Positions 25,556 through 34,961 of a stretch of 64,000 nucleotides of DNA are shown here, in pieces (the first letter of the stretch is position 1; each line of letters begins with the position of its first letter). The translations under genes and the position numbers were made by a program. This stretch comes from a virus. The stretch is from IMG/VR virus record IMGVR_UViG_3300037247_000810, positions 1 to 64,000 of that record. The stretch is one strand, 5' to 3'. The notes beneath the pieces are model-generated. The model was given only the letters and a program-made list of their open reading frames with translations, searched no databases and had not been told where the DNA came from.

Positions 25556-26131
25556 TTACACCTCCATCGAGATTTTTTCTTGAGCGCGTTCTCGATAGCG
25601 CTTCTGGCCCTCACTCAAGCAGACTTTGCACTTCCGCTTGCCGGAGCCAGGATAAACATACGTCGCGCCCTCACCTTGAAGATGCCCATTGTAGCATCGC
25701 GTTCGATTCGGGCCTTTGGCATCGAGTAGCCATCGTTCCGGTGAAATGTCCTTGCGCCTTCGATTGCCAGCAAGCTCGCACAAGCGACAAGTGCGCGTAT
25801 ACCCGTTTCCCCGTGGTCGAATGCGCGTATTCAATTCGCTGTAAGGGTGTCCCTGCGGGCAATGGGTTTTTCGACTGCTGCCGTTAGCGCTAATGTTGCA
25901 CCGTAGATGACTGAAGGCGATGTTCTCTAGGTCAAAGAAGCTCGCCTTCGGATCGCTGGCTCCTTGCCACGGCTCCTTGTGCTCGATGGACAGATCGTCG
26001 ACGTCTTCGATCTGCTGGCCGCATTGGAAACAACTGTCCTGGCCCGTATCTTGAATCAGCTTCATAATAATCATCCGATCCAAGCGATGATTCAATGCGC
26101 CCTTGCCCAAAATCCTGCGAATTGCGTTCAT
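25556..26131 (-). CDS. HNH endonuclease (homing type)
   Basis: 191 residues. CFQCGQQIEDVDDLSIEHKEPW then FFDLENIAFSHLRCN is the HNH core with its CxxC and CxxxN zinc ligands and IEH catalytic part. Further CxxC-like pairs (CRLCELAGNRRR, CKVCLSEGQKRYRER) form repeated basic modules that may bind DNA. The ATG at 26131 follows GGAGAGC. It sits between capsid and connector genes and even supplies the ribosome-binding site of the latter, which is how free-standing homing endonucleases settle in phages. Confidence 0.85.
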   Translation of the reverse strand: MNAIRRILGKGALNHRLDRMIIMKLIQDTGQDSCFQCGQQIEDVDDLSIEHKEPWQGASDPKASFFDLENIAFSHLRCNISANGSSRKTHCPQGHPYSELNTRIRPRGNGYTRTCRLCELAGNRRRKDISPERWLLDAKGPNRTRCYNGHLQGEGATYVYPGSGKRKCKVCLSEGQKRYRERAQEKISMEV

Positions 26132-26165
26132 ATCATAGCTCTCCTGGGGCCAGTATAGCAAATGA

Positions 26166-26188
26166 GGCAGGGCGTTTGATGCCCTGCC
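26166..26188 (-). terminator. hairpin after the capsid gene
   Basis: GGCAGGGC and GCCCTGCC pair over 8 bases with a 7-base loop, 35 bases after the capsid stop. There is only a weak T-rich stretch behind it. Likely limits read-through from the highly expressed capsid gene into the HNH gene. Confidence 0.65.
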
Positions 26189-26222
26189 CCATGAGGTTTC
26201 CACTACGGCCTAGCCGTTAGGT

Positions 26223-27506
26223 CTAGGTCACGCGGAGCTTGCTGATGAAGTTCGGGACGCGGACGGCCACGCCGAACATGCCAACTAGGATATAGAGCTT
26301 GGTTAGCGCGCCGGTGACACCGAGCGGAAGCTCGATGACGGTTGGCGTGTCGCTGCCGAGATACGGCATCGACACTACGCTCTCGTCGATGACGAAGGCG
26401 TCGCTGATACCCGCGTCACCACCGACCGTGTACACCGTCGCGTCAGCGCCCGGAATCTTGATGACCGGGACTACGCCGGAACCAGACAGGTTCACGCCGG
26501 TGACGTTCGGCAGACCCGGAACGACCTCGACCCGCTCGCTCTCGATGAAGCGACGGAACGGCTGAAGCTCGTTCTCGAACTGAACGGCGTCGGTGACTCG
26601 CAGCAGGACGACGCTGGACAGTCCACCAAGGTTGACGGCCAATGCGTCAGCCTGGTTCAGACCTTCCAGAATGGTGTCCGCACCGAGGGCGCGGATGTTA
26701 GCCGCCGGAACCGTGCGACGGAGACCGTCGAACGAGTTGGCGTCGTACAGTCCATCGACCGTGTTCAGGGTGCCCGCAACAATGGTCGCGTTGCCCTGAA
26801 GGTAGGTCTGCTGAAGCTGCGCGGCGATGGCCTCGATACCGAAGGTGATCTCCTGCTGCTCCGTGTTCCACGGCATTCCGCCAGCAGCCACCGAGAGGGA
26901 CTGCTTGAGGGATGTACCGACTCGCAGGGCCAGCACAGCGATGTTGCTGGTTGCCCGCGTGTACACGCTCTGGCTGTCTGGGACGGCTGCCGTCTCAGCG
27001 ATGAAGGTCGCTGCCGGTCGCTGATCCACACGCTGATACGAGTGAACGAGACCGTTCGCCGGAACCTTGTCGACTCGCGCGAACGCCGGGAAGCGCCGCA
27101 CGAACGCCGCGTGAATCAGCGGCTCCAAGTCCTGACGGATCAGAACGTTGCCGCTCACGGTGTCGATGAACTTGGCGAGTTCTGGATCGGCAACCATCTT
27201 AGCTGCCGTTTCCTTGTTCGCCCAGGCCGCGAAGGGGATGCCCGCGCCCTGTTCCGAGCCGTACTCAAGCTGGTCGCGGATTGCGGCCTTTAGCTGAGCC
27301 GGAGGTAGGCGAAGCGCCTGCGCGCGCATCTTCTCGATCTCCAGAGCACGAACGCGCTGGACACCGCGAACGGTGCCGCCTTCCTTGTGGGTCTCGTCGT
27401 CCGGCGTCTCGGATGCAGACGGCGGCTGGCTGAGGCCAACTAGGCCCGCCTTGATTTCATCCAGACGTTCGACGACGCCATTGATGTCTAGTTCGCCGGT
27501 AGCCAT
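26223..27506 (-). CDS. major capsid protein, HK97-like
   Basis: 427 residues. After a helical N-terminal region (residues 1-105) the core starts near FIDTVSGNVLIRQDLEPLIHAAFVRRFPAFARVDKVPANG, followed by TFIAETAAVPDSQSVYTRATSNIAVLALRVGTSLKQSL and the DGLYDANSFDGLRR and FENELQPFRRFIESERVEVVPGLPNVTG stretches, the typical order of HK97-fold shells (N-arm, E-loop, spine helix, P and A domains). It follows the protease/scaffold gene and is itself followed by a hairpin terminator. Confidence 0.85.
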   Translation of the reverse strand: MATGELDINGVVERLDEIKAGLVGLSQPPSASETPDDETHKEGGTVRGVQRVRALEIEKMRAQALRLPPAQLKAAIRDQLEYGSEQGAGIPFAAWANKETAAKMVADPELAKFIDTVSGNVLIRQDLEPLIHAAFVRRFPAFARVDKVPANGLVHSYQRVDQRPAATFIAETAAVPDSQSVYTRATSNIAVLALRVGTSLKQSLSVAAGGMPWNTEQQEITFGIEAIAAQLQQTYLQGNATIVAGTLNTVDGLYDANSFDGLRRTVPAANIRALGADTILEGLNQADALAVNLGGLSSVVLLRVTDAVQFENELQPFRRFIESERVEVVPGLPNVTGVNLSGSGVVPVIKIPGADATVYTVGGDAGISDAFVIDESVVSMPYLGSDTPTVIELPLGVTGALTKLYILVGMFGVAVRVPNFISKLRVT

Positions 27507-27521
27507 GATTATTTACTCCTT

Positions 27522-29540
27522 CTACTGGGGATCGGTTGGCGCGAAACGAGCCATCCGCTCCACTACTCTAGTATCCAACAGCGGGAACCTGGCCGCAAGG
27601 CTTTGGGCCACTTCCCCATCGCGTGTGGTCACAGTCTGGAGCGGAAGCTGCATCAGCGTCTCCATCACCTGCTCCATATACTTGATGGCCTTGGCGTACT
27701 GCTCGTTCTTTTCACGGAGCTTCGTGTTGTCCTCAGCAATAGCCTCGCCAGCGTCACCGATCTCCTTGACCTTTGCCGCAACATCCTCGAAGCCCGCCAC
27801 GTTGCACTCTACCCCATCCTCCTCGGCGATGAGGTCGTGCAGGTGAGCGCTCACGTTGAAGCTCTCATCGGGCTCGACGTCCTTGCTCTCATCCAGATGC
27901 TCGATGGTCTCGCCCCAAGACTCTTCGATGTAGTCCTTCCAGGAGTCGATGACCTCGGCTCCTGCCTTGGCGCGCTCACCAGAGTTCAGATCGGTGTTCA
28001 GGATGATTCCGATCAAGTTGCTGAGCGCGACGCGGAAGCCGGTGTACATCTTGTCGATGAGCAGGTCGGCAGCCTCATCAGCGGCCACGTCATCCTCGAA
28101 GTCGTCCTTCTTTTCGCCCTCGGTCTTGGACTCATCGGCCTCGGTCTCGTCGACGTTCTCGTCCTTCTCCTCGTCCTCGGACTTGGCCGCGTCCTTCTCC
28201 TCGTCGTCCTCTTCGGACTCGGACTCCACCTCATCCGCAGACTTGGACTCATCCTTGTTGTCGTCCTCGGACTTGGATTCGTCTGTCTCATCCGTCTGGG
28301 TGTCATCGGTGTCAGTCGAGTCCTCGACCTTCTCCTCGGACGCCTCAGCCTTGGTTTCGTCTTGCTCAGCCATATCGGCCTCCTTTTCGTCTTCCGGCCA
28401 GGTCGCCTCGGTGAAGTCTGGCAGGTCGATCTGTAGGTCTGCGGCGGCCTCTAGCTCAATGTCGAGCCAGCCCGCGCTCTTTTCACGCTCCCACGGAGCC
28501 TTTTCGTCAAACTGGTGGTAGTGCTTGGCAATGTGGGCCTTCACACTGCCCATATCGCCCTCTGGGATATTGACGCCGCCCCGGCCGCCCTGGATAACTA
28601 CTGCGGCAGCCACCGCGCCTCGGAACACCACTACGAGGCTACTGTTCACGATGTCGTGATGCGGGAGCTTGTATGCACCGAAGCCCTCCTTGTTGGGAGC
28701 ATCGAACCAGGTGAAGCCTGTCTTGTACTTGCCCCAGTTGATGTCCTCCTTAGCCGGGCCACCTGCCCAGGAGCGCAGGCGCTTCACGGCCGGGCCAGAC
28801 TGCCAGCTACGCGCTCGCGGGGCCTTCGCCGTGCTGTGAGAGCCAACTGCGCCCCTGCCGACGATCTCAAGTTCCTCGTAGGGAGCATCGGCGGCCTCCT
28901 TGGCCTGGACGACCGTCTTGAGCCACGGACGGGCTTCGACCTCGGTGTCGTCCAGATCGAGCGCGCCGCGCTCGAACAGTGACTTGATAGCCTGCCGCGT
29001 CCAAGCGGTCTGATTTGCCGGGATGCCGACCACCGATGCCTCCAGCGGAATCACCCCGCTAATGTCGAAGATGGTCTTGCCATACTCGTCCTCTTCCTCA
29101 GACTTCTCGGCCTCAGTGACGATCACGCCAACCGAAACGCCCATCCGGGTGCCGTTGACGACGTACTGGTACGTCTGGACGGCCAACGGGTTGTTCATCT
29201 CCACCCCGATTACCATATCGAGGTCGAGGCGACCCTCCCGCTTGACTAGCTCGGCGCTCTGTACCAGGCCGAAGACGTCTTGGGGCACCTTGTAGGAATG
29301 GTTCAGGAAAATCAGCTTGCCGACGAAGCCCTCCTTCATTTGCTTGAGAGCGTTCGCGGTGAAGCGGTCGGCCTCTAGGTCGACAGCCGTGCTGGATGCG
29401 GTGGCGAGCACTGTCGGTCGGCCGTCGCCATTATCCTCGTGTGCCTTCATCGCGTCGGTGTACACGAAAAAGTCTGGCACACGCACATCAGGTGCGTCAG
29501 CCCGACGCTCGGCCACGGCGGTCGGATTCTTCGTTGCCAT
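27522..29540 (-). CDS. prohead protease fused to an acidic scaffold
   Basis: 672 residues. Residues 20-190 fit the S78 prohead protease family: NHSYKVPQDVFGLV holds the candidate histidine, GTRMGVSVGVIV the candidate serine, and GVIPLEASVVGIPAN is the conserved end. Residues 260-350 (DINWGKYKTGFTWFDAPNKEGFGAYKLPHHDIVNSSL, GGVNIPEGDMGSVKAHIAKHYHQF) are a domain often attached to phage proteases. Then follow about 100 residues made almost only of Asp, Glu, Ser, Lys and Thr, and a helical C-terminal part. The protein should both template capsid assembly and cleave. ATG at 29540 follows GAAGGAG. Confidence 0.85.
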   Translation of the reverse strand: MATKNPTAVAERRADAPDVRVPDFFVYTDAMKAHEDNGDGRPTVLATASSTAVDLEADRFTANALKQMKEGFVGKLIFLNHSYKVPQDVFGLVQSAELVKREGRLDLDMVIGVEMNNPLAVQTYQYVVNGTRMGVSVGVIVTEAEKSEEEDEYGKTIFDISGVIPLEASVVGIPANQTAWTRQAIKSLFERGALDLDDTEVEARPWLKTVVQAKEAADAPYEELEIVGRGAVGSHSTAKAPRARSWQSGPAVKRLRSWAGGPAKEDINWGKYKTGFTWFDAPNKEGFGAYKLPHHDIVNSSLVVVFRGAVAAAVVIQGGRGGVNIPEGDMGSVKAHIAKHYHQFDEKAPWEREKSAGWLDIELEAAADLQIDLPDFTEATWPEDEKEADMAEQDETKAEASEEKVEDSTDTDDTQTDETDESKSEDDNKDESKSADEVESESEEDDEEKDAAKSEDEEKDENVDETEADESKTEGEKKDDFEDDVAADEAADLLIDKMYTGFRVALSNLIGIILNTDLNSGERAKAGAEVIDSWKDYIEESWGETIEHLDESKDVEPDESFNVSAHLHDLIAEEDGVECNVAGFEDVAAKVKEIGDAGEAIAEDNTKLREKNEQYAKAIKYMEQVMETLMQLPLQTVTTRDGEVAQSLAARFPLLDTRVVERMARFAPTDPQ

Positions 29541-29582
29541 AATCATTCTCCTTCAGTGTAGGGGCGTAGGCCCTGCTGCGCT

Positions 29583-29599
29583 ACGGTTTGGGCCACTTC
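29583..29599 (-). promoter_or_regulatory. intergenic element GAAGTGGCCCAAACCGT, copy 3
   Basis: Identical 17 bases, 4 bases after the portal stop. The GTG opens a 17-codon frame (GTG GCC CAA ACC GTA GCG CAG CAG...) whose end overlaps the ribosome-binding site of the protease/scaffold gene. Confidence 0.6.
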
Positions 29600-29603
29600 G
29601 CTC

Positions 29604-31154
29604 CTAGTCCTCAACCTCGTCGCCGTCCTCATCGACCTCTACGGTCTGTGTGACGACAACGGGCTCCGGCGCGCGTTCTTGCGTACCAGCTACTGCGACT
29701 GGCGGCGTACCAGCGACAGCGGAGCCGCGGCCAAGAACCAGCGGCGCGTTCTGGAACAGGCCGTCCAAGTAACGCTTCTGATCCTCGGTCTGAGGCACCA
29801 TCGAACCGCCAATCATGTCCAGCGGCATCGCGCCGATTGGCGTCATCACAATAATTGTGTCGCCGCCCTCAACCGGGCCTTTACCGTCCTCGGCACGAAC
29901 CTCATTGACCGTATCCCACGGGATGCCTCCCAAGGCCCAGCGGTTGTAGTCTGCCTGATCGCGGGTGTTCTTGGCCGACCGCAACCGATACTTGAATGCG
30001 AGGTTCAGGACGTTCGCCGCGTGCAGCTTGCGGAAGACGTCAGCGTGGTCTCGCGGGCTGATGTGCGTCAGGGCGATAGCCAGGCGCATTGTCGTCACGT
30101 CGATCTCGCCCGCGTGCCATGCTTGCTTGGCCTTGGTGCGGGCGAAGTCCGCAATCACCTTAGCGTTGATCTCTTCCTCGATCAGCCGGAGGAGCGGCTT
30201 GAGACCGCGATCCTCGCTCAACTCCTGCTGGGTCGTGGCGTTAGCACGGTTCACGTCGAAAGTGATGCCCAAGTCCTGCGGGGCGATACCGAACACGGCC
30301 GCGATCTTGCGCAAGAGGTAGACCTGCCACTGCATGTACTGCATATCGCGGGCCGTTTGGCCGAGCTTGATGAAATCAGGGTTCTTGACGCCACCGATGA
30401 TGCCCATCTGCTTTTTACCGGCGACCTCGGCGTCCCAGTACACGCGGAATGAGTCCACGACGTTCGCACCCACGTTCTCGCCCAAATTCAGGATGCCGTT
30501 CGGCGAGGTCTGTCGCACCATGCGCGTATTGAAGTCGCGGGCGGCCAGGTCGGCGTCAATGGTGGCCTTCAGAGCCTCCAATGGCGAGAAGCCATCCACG
30601 CGGTGTGAGGTTGGGTTTGCCATCATCAGCACGATTTGCGTATCAAGCAGATTGGAGACGAATACGTTGTTGGGCCACCATGAATAGCGCGGATCGTTAG
30701 GATCACCGCTCCAGCGCGGGTTTGTGCGGATGCTCGCGCCATCCACCAGATACAACGCCACTGGGGAGCCGCCAACCGTGATCTCCTTCTCGATCACGCC
30801 CCGGTCGAGCACCAGGATGTCCTCAATTACTGGCTCGATCAGGGCGCGGAAGGACTTCTGCTTGTTATTCGGGTGCAGGAGCAGCAACTCGATGGTCGCC
30901 TGCAACTTCGGGTCGAATTTGGCCTTGTCGTCAATAGGCACGATGCCCCAGGACGACTGGGAAACTTGGACGCGCCGGTGGTTGATGGCCGCACGTACCC
31001 ACTCGGAAGTGTCCGCCCAATGTCGTAACTGGACAGCCTGTACCTTGACAACAGGTCGCGCCGAGGCAAGGCCACCGAATGGGTGAATGCGGTCGGGAGC
31101 CGTGACCTGATCCTTGACCACAATCTCCGCTGGTGCTGGGCCAACATTGAACAT
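29604..31154 (-). CDS. portal protein
   Basis: 516 residues. Typical portal stretches: WVRAAINHRRVQVSQSSWGIVP near residue 50, ILVLDRGVIEKEI, ALYLVDGASIRTNPRW, a long helix in the second half (YMQWQVYLLRKIAAVFGIAPQDLGIT, then NRANATTQQELSEDRGLKPLLRLIEEEIN). It forms the dodecameric DNA gate at one capsid vertex. The last 60 residues are Pro/Val/Glu-rich and likely flexible. Immediately followed by the protease/scaffold and capsid genes. Confidence 0.9.
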   Translation of the reverse strand: MFNVGPAPAEIVVKDQVTAPDRIHPFGGLASARPVVKVQAVQLRHWADTSEWVRAAINHRRVQVSQSSWGIVPIDDKAKFDPKLQATIELLLLHPNNKQKSFRALIEPVIEDILVLDRGVIEKEITVGGSPVALYLVDGASIRTNPRWSGDPNDPRYSWWPNNVFVSNLLDTQIVLMMANPTSHRVDGFSPLEALKATIDADLAARDFNTRMVRQTSPNGILNLGENVGANVVDSFRVYWDAEVAGKKQMGIIGGVKNPDFIKLGQTARDMQYMQWQVYLLRKIAAVFGIAPQDLGITFDVNRANATTQQELSEDRGLKPLLRLIEEEINAKVIADFARTKAKQAWHAGEIDVTTMRLAIALTHISPRDHADVFRKLHAANVLNLAFKYRLRSAKNTRDQADYNRWALGGIPWDTVNEVRAEDGKGPVEGGDTIIVMTPIGAMPLDMIGGSMVPQTEDQKRYLDGLFQNAPLVLGRGSAVAGTPPVAVAGTQERAPEPVVVTQTVEVDEDGDEVED

Positions 31155-31168
31155 GAGAGATTCCTTCT

Positions 31169-31894
31169 TTACCTTCCAACCCCAATCTTCAGGCGCTGTG
31201 ATGTGATAGCGGCGACCGCCGCACCGGGCGGCATAATGAGCGAAGGCGGCGGCGGAAGGAGAACGCGAGGATGATCTCCCACAGTGCTTCCGGTATTTGT
31301 TAGGGACACACCGCCAACCACGTCCAGAATCTCACGGACGAGTGGAGCGTAAAAGACGAGATTCTGCGGGCGCACCAGCAGCGGGGAATAACCCGCCGCG
31401 AGAACAGCGACCTCGGCGTCCGTTAGGGCCACATCCCAGATACCTACTTCGGCAACGCGGCCGCTCGTGCCACCAGATACGCCGATTCCTAGCTGCACTC
31501 CAATTGCTGTTTGGTCGAGACTAGCAGGTGTAACGCTTGTGGCATTCGTTCCCTTACCCCCCCCGTCAATGAATACAGCGCGTGAATCTACAGCGTCAAA
31601 AACAGCGGCGGCATGATGCCATGTGTTAGCCGAATATCCAGATGAAGTTGCCGCAGCAGCAAATGCAATACCATCCTCCGTGAGACATCCAACAGGGTCT
31701 CCCCCAACGCCTCCACGGGCCATTAATACAAAGTAATGGGCATCATTATCTGACCTACCAATATTAACAAGCACTTGCTCCGCAGTTAGGTCATCACTGT
31801 TGAACCGACAGGCCATCGTGATTGGCACGCCGGAGAGCACAGCCGAAGCAGCCGAGATATAGTGGGGAACGGCGTCGTCAAAGAGCCTAGCCAC
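31169..31894 (-). CDS. LamG/concanavalin A-like virion protein
   Basis: 241 residues. PITMACRFNSDDLTAEQVLVNIGRSDNDAHYFVLMARGG, NTWHHAAAVFDAVDSRAVFIDG and GRVAEVGIWDVALTDAEVAVLAAGYSPLLVRPQNLVFYAPL are the hallmark strings of a LamG-type jelly roll (W-HHAAAVFD and the final V-IW..ALTDAEV). Such proteins bind glycans or decorate the particle. The C-terminal 30 residues are Pro/Ala-rich. Close to the portal rather than the tail, so head decoration is as likely as tail attachment. Confidence 0.8.
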   Translation of the reverse strand: MARLFDDAVPHYISAASAVLSGVPITMACRFNSDDLTAEQVLVNIGRSDNDAHYFVLMARGGVGGDPVGCLTEDGIAFAAAATSSGYSANTWHHAAAVFDAVDSRAVFIDGGGKGTNATSVTPASLDQTAIGVQLGIGVSGGTSGRVAEVGIWDVALTDAEVAVLAAGYSPLLVRPQNLVFYAPLVREILDVVGGVSLTNTGSTVGDHPRVLLPPPPSLIMPPGAAVAAITSQRLKIGVGR

Positions 31895-31896
31895 GG

Positions 31897-32391
31897 CTAC
31901 GTCTCCCGGATTTCCACACGGAGGAGTTGGGCATCGGCGTCGAGATCATCAGCGCCATTGTCAGCATCACGTCGAATCTTCAACCGGAAGGACTCACCGG
32001 CCGCCACGCTATCCATTTCAACACCGTCCGTGAAGGCAATATCGTCGTAACTGACCTCCCCATCAACAGAAGGTGCTGTAGCAGTTACGGACTGGACGGC
32101 CGCGAAGCCGTCACCGTCCAGGTCGAAGGCGTCGTCCTCGTGGCGCTCAAACTGAGCATCCCAGACTACCTCGTTTACGACAACGCCATCCGCCAGCCAA
32201 ACCAACATGACAGTCACGCCACCGCCGCCATAGTGACGCGGCAACACCCCAGGGAACACGGCCTCCTCGTCCGCATCCTTATCGAAGTCTAGGACAGGAT
32301 GGGAGTTCCGCGTGTCGAGGGTCGCGTAGTTTGCGGCCGGAGGATCGTTATTCTTGGACTCAAAGACGCAAAGAGAATCGCCAGAGGCCAT
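31897..32391 (-). CDS. beta-rich virion protein
   Basis: 164 residues, compact and acidic, with alternating strands (HYGGGGVTVMLVWLADGVVVNEVVWDAQFERHEDD, ESFRLKIRRDADNGADD, AQLLRVEIRET). The pattern is that of a jelly-roll or Ig-like virion protein. It is placed next to the LamG protein with 2 bases between them, so they may work together. No family named. Confidence 0.5.
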   Translation of the reverse strand: MASGDSLCVFESKNNDPPAANYATLDTRNSHPVLDFDKDADEEAVFPGVLPRHYGGGGVTVMLVWLADGVVVNEVVWDAQFERHEDDAFDLDGDGFAAVQSVTATAPSVDGEVSYDDIAFTDGVEMDSVAAGESFRLKIRRDADNGADDLDADAQLLRVEIRET

Positions 32392-32601
32392 CTAAATCCA
32401 CCCCCTCCAGCCACAGTCGCCACAAATGGCCCGCGCAAGCTCCTTTAGCTGCGGGTGCTTCTTGCGGGGCTCATTCCACATCATCTCCCCATCGCACCAC
32501 GTTTCCGTGCAGGCCACGCCAGTTGGCGTAGCGGGCTTCCGCGCGGCCGTTTCCCGCACGGTCTTCTTGGCCTGTTCCTCTGTGTAGTCCTTCAGAGCCA
32601 T
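32392..32601 (-). CDS. small zinc-ribbon-like protein
   Basis: 69 residues. Basic helix at the start (KDYTEEQAKKTVRETAARK), then two cysteine pairs CTETWC and CGDCGW about 35 residues apart, which could form one zinc ribbon. The ATG at 32601 is preferred; its stop touches the next ATG (TAGATG). Function unknown. Confidence 0.55.
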   Translation of the reverse strand: MALKDYTEEQAKKTVRETAARKPATPTGVACTETWCDGEMMWNEPRKKHPQLKELARAICGDCGWRGWI

Positions 32602-32611
32602 TAGATTACTC

Positions 32612-34216
32612 CTAGTCATCCATCACAGTAAACGACACACCGCCGTGTACCTGAATGGCTGCACTGAGTTCCATGTTAAAGGTCTGGGCCGCGCTGCCCA
32701 CGAAGAGCGGTACGAGACCACCAGCAGGCCAGGTGTATCCCTCACGCTCTTGGAGGGGCACCTGTCCAGTGAGGGCGGTGCCGCCCGCGCCATCCTCGAA
32801 GCGGACATCGACTGTCCCGTCCGAGATGACGAAAAGCGACCAGACCGCGATACGCTTACCTGCGGGCTGAGCACCGATGATACTGTTGTCACCGGCGGCA
32901 CCGGCGTTGATGGCCATGTACTGGGGCTCGAAGTCACCCCGCACTCGCAGATAGCCATTTCGGTCGAAGAGAGCATCCACGCGGTCGTTGTCGGCGACCT
33001 CTTCCGGTTGGGCTTCCGGCTCTTGCGCGCGACCACCAATCTTCATCGGAGCGCCGTCATCGGCAGTGCCGTGTTCGACGGTTCCTGTCACGTACAGCGC
33101 ACCATCTGCGTCAACCTGAAGAGGAGCTAGTTCATTATCAGTGTCGGCCAACGCAGCAAGAATATCGTTCCTTACTGCCGCCATTACCAGCCCGCTGCTG
33201 GCAGCCTCTGTGTAGGTCGCGGTTCCGAGCACGGCAACGGTATTGTCTAGTAGTTGCAGAGCGGCGAGCATCGCGTCGGAGTTGAAGTCCTGCGTCCAGA
33301 GCGCACCTTCTTCAGTCCCCCGCAAGTTTGTCCAATCAGCCTCGGCCTCCGCGACAGTTGTGATAATGTCATCACGCTCGACAACGATGGCCTTGCCCAC
33401 CGGGTCGGCTGGTACAACCGCATTCACCGTGTACTCAACACCCCCGCCGATGCCCACGGAGTCCGCCTCAATAGTAATCTTGAGGTAGCCAGAAGCATCC
33501 TGCTGAAGTGGATGGGCGTCAGCGCCGTCATCGCCAGCTACCACCATGAATACGCCAGGAAGGGCGGCACCCTCGGCAGCGGTGGCGGGCATACGGGTGA
33601 CATCGACCTGAAGGCCGTTGGCGATGCTAGAGACCAGTCTATCCCAGAAGCCCCCATTCCACCCCAGTAGAGCGGCACCGACGGTTGGCGTCGTCGGATT
33701 ACCCGCACCGTCCGCTAGAGCGGCCGCCGCCGGAAGCTCGGTGGTAACATCGTTGTTGTCACCAAGGTTGACTAGAAGGCCATCAGCCGATGTACCACGG
33801 AGCATATCCCATGTCCCGCCATCATACATCATGCCGAATGAGGCAACGGCCGGAGCGTCTGGGGTAACAAAGTCGTCAGAAATACCAATCGCAGCACCGA
33901 GTTCGGTATCCACCAGAAGGCCGTCAGCCGCCGTCCCACGCGCACGATCCCACGTCCCGCCGTCGTAGAGCATCAAGTTCGAGAGCACTTGAGGCACGGT
34001 CGGGTTGCCCATATTATCGGCTGCGAGGATTGCTGGAGCCAACTCCGTGTCCACGGCCATAGCGCCGCCCACACCTCGAACGCGATCCCAATTATCACCG
34101 ATGTTATCGTAGATGTACTGGTGGGCGAGCACCTGCGCGCCGTCGAGGTCAACATCGAGATTGTCGACGTTAAGCTCTACTTGCGTTGCGGGTTCCGGCA
34201 GACGTACTGTAGCCAT
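32612..34216 (-). CDS. fibre-like virion protein with YDGGTWDR repeats
   Basis: 534 residues. Four units of about 45 residues share NLMLYDGGTWDRARGTAADGLLVDTEL, MMYDGGTWDMLRGTSADGLLVNL, IYDNIGDNWDRVRGVGGAMAVDTEL and LLGWNGGFWDRLVSSIANGLQVDV. Related units occur later (EADWTNLRGTEEGALWTQDFN). The last 130 residues have a beta-sandwich pattern (RIAVWSLFVISDGTVDVRFED, AAQTFNMELSAAIQVHGGVSFTVMD). Probably a head fibre or decoration made of repeated beta-hairpins. Confidence 0.6.
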   Translation of the reverse strand: MATVRLPEPATQVELNVDNLDVDLDGAQVLAHQYIYDNIGDNWDRVRGVGGAMAVDTELAPAILAADNMGNPTVPQVLSNLMLYDGGTWDRARGTAADGLLVDTELGAAIGISDDFVTPDAPAVASFGMMYDGGTWDMLRGTSADGLLVNLGDNNDVTTELPAAAALADGAGNPTTPTVGAALLGWNGGFWDRLVSSIANGLQVDVTRMPATAAEGAALPGVFMVVAGDDGADAHPLQQDASGYLKITIEADSVGIGGGVEYTVNAVVPADPVGKAIVVERDDIITTVAEAEADWTNLRGTEEGALWTQDFNSDAMLAALQLLDNTVAVLGTATYTEAASSGLVMAAVRNDILAALADTDNELAPLQVDADGALYVTGTVEHGTADDGAPMKIGGRAQEPEAQPEEVADNDRVDALFDRNGYLRVRGDFEPQYMAINAGAAGDNSIIGAQPAGKRIAVWSLFVISDGTVDVRFEDGAGGTALTGQVPLQEREGYTWPAGGLVPLFVGSAAQTFNMELSAAIQVHGGVSFTVMDD

Positions 34217-34228
34217 TATTCATTCCCT

Positions 34229-34939
34229 CTAATTCTGGAGCGACACTCGCGCACTGTAGTTGTAGGTCGGGGCCGTCGCACCAACAACCGCGACTCGCAG
34301 CCGCAAGCGGTCGCCGAGCGGGGCCGCCAGGATCGTGTCATCGGTAAGGGCTTCATCCAAGTCGTCCAAGATGACGGGCGAAGTATCCGTTGAACCAAGA
34401 ACCACCACGGCCGCCGGTGTGGTGCCGTTGTCGGCCAGAACATAGGTGACATTCGCCACCGTAATCCAGTCCACGTCCTGGATGAAGATGTCGGTAGCTG
34501 TTGTGTGGTTCTGTACCGAGTCGCCCTTGTGGCCACGGCGTGCGCGAACGAAGTTCGCACCACCGAACGCGACTCCGACACCGACTACGAGCATCTGCTC
34601 CTGATCCACCCGGATGATGTCGCCGACAACAAACTGCGTGCCGTCCGTCGTCTCCAGGTTTAGCTCGGTCTCGTGCTCGATGCCTGCATCCGGCCATACG
34701 CCCACAGTGTTCGCCGTGGAATCGACGAAATCGCCCGCGCCATAGGCGGTCTCCAGAAGGAATCGCACACGATCATCGCCCGCGTCCATAACAAGGGCTG
34801 CCTCCTGCATAATGTGGACGATGGCACGGCGGTGGCCTTCGAGGTCGAAGAGAGGTAAGGGCCTATCAGCGGCAGTCAGTGCGCCGGATGTTGCCCGCAG
34901 TACGATTCCGTGACGTGCCTTGAGCGTTTGGGTGGGCAT
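34229..34939 (-). CDS. beta-rich virion protein
   Basis: 236 residues with a Gly/Asp/Thr composition. The part FVVGDIIRVDQEQMLVVGVGVAFGGANFVRARRGHKGDSVQNHTTATDIFI is like a short repeat found in phage structural proteins with VG..I.V..E.M.V motifs (a similar string, ALAVGDVIQVGAESMWIDAIVGITLTVVRA, is in the connector at 24652). Shared architecture suggests exchange of this module between virion proteins. Confidence 0.5.
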   Translation of the reverse strand: MPTQTLKARHGIVLRATSGALTAADRPLPLFDLEGHRRAIVHIMQEAALVMDAGDDRVRFLLETAYGAGDFVDSTANTVGVWPDAGIEHETELNLETTDGTQFVVGDIIRVDQEQMLVVGVGVAFGGANFVRARRGHKGDSVQNHTTATDIFIQDVDWITVANVTYVLADNGTTPAAVVVLGSTDTSPVILDDLDEALTDDTILAAPLGDRLRLRVAVVGATAPTYNYSARVSLQN

Positions 34940-34961
34940 GGTTTACTCCTGAAATTACAAC

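Noticed and set aside
27599-27614. Seventh-like copy of the GAAGTGGCCCAAA element inside the protease/scaffold gene
   Set aside because: Only the GAAGTGGCCCAAA part matches and it is coding (E-V-A-Q-S); no stop codon precedes it, unlike the intergenic copies.
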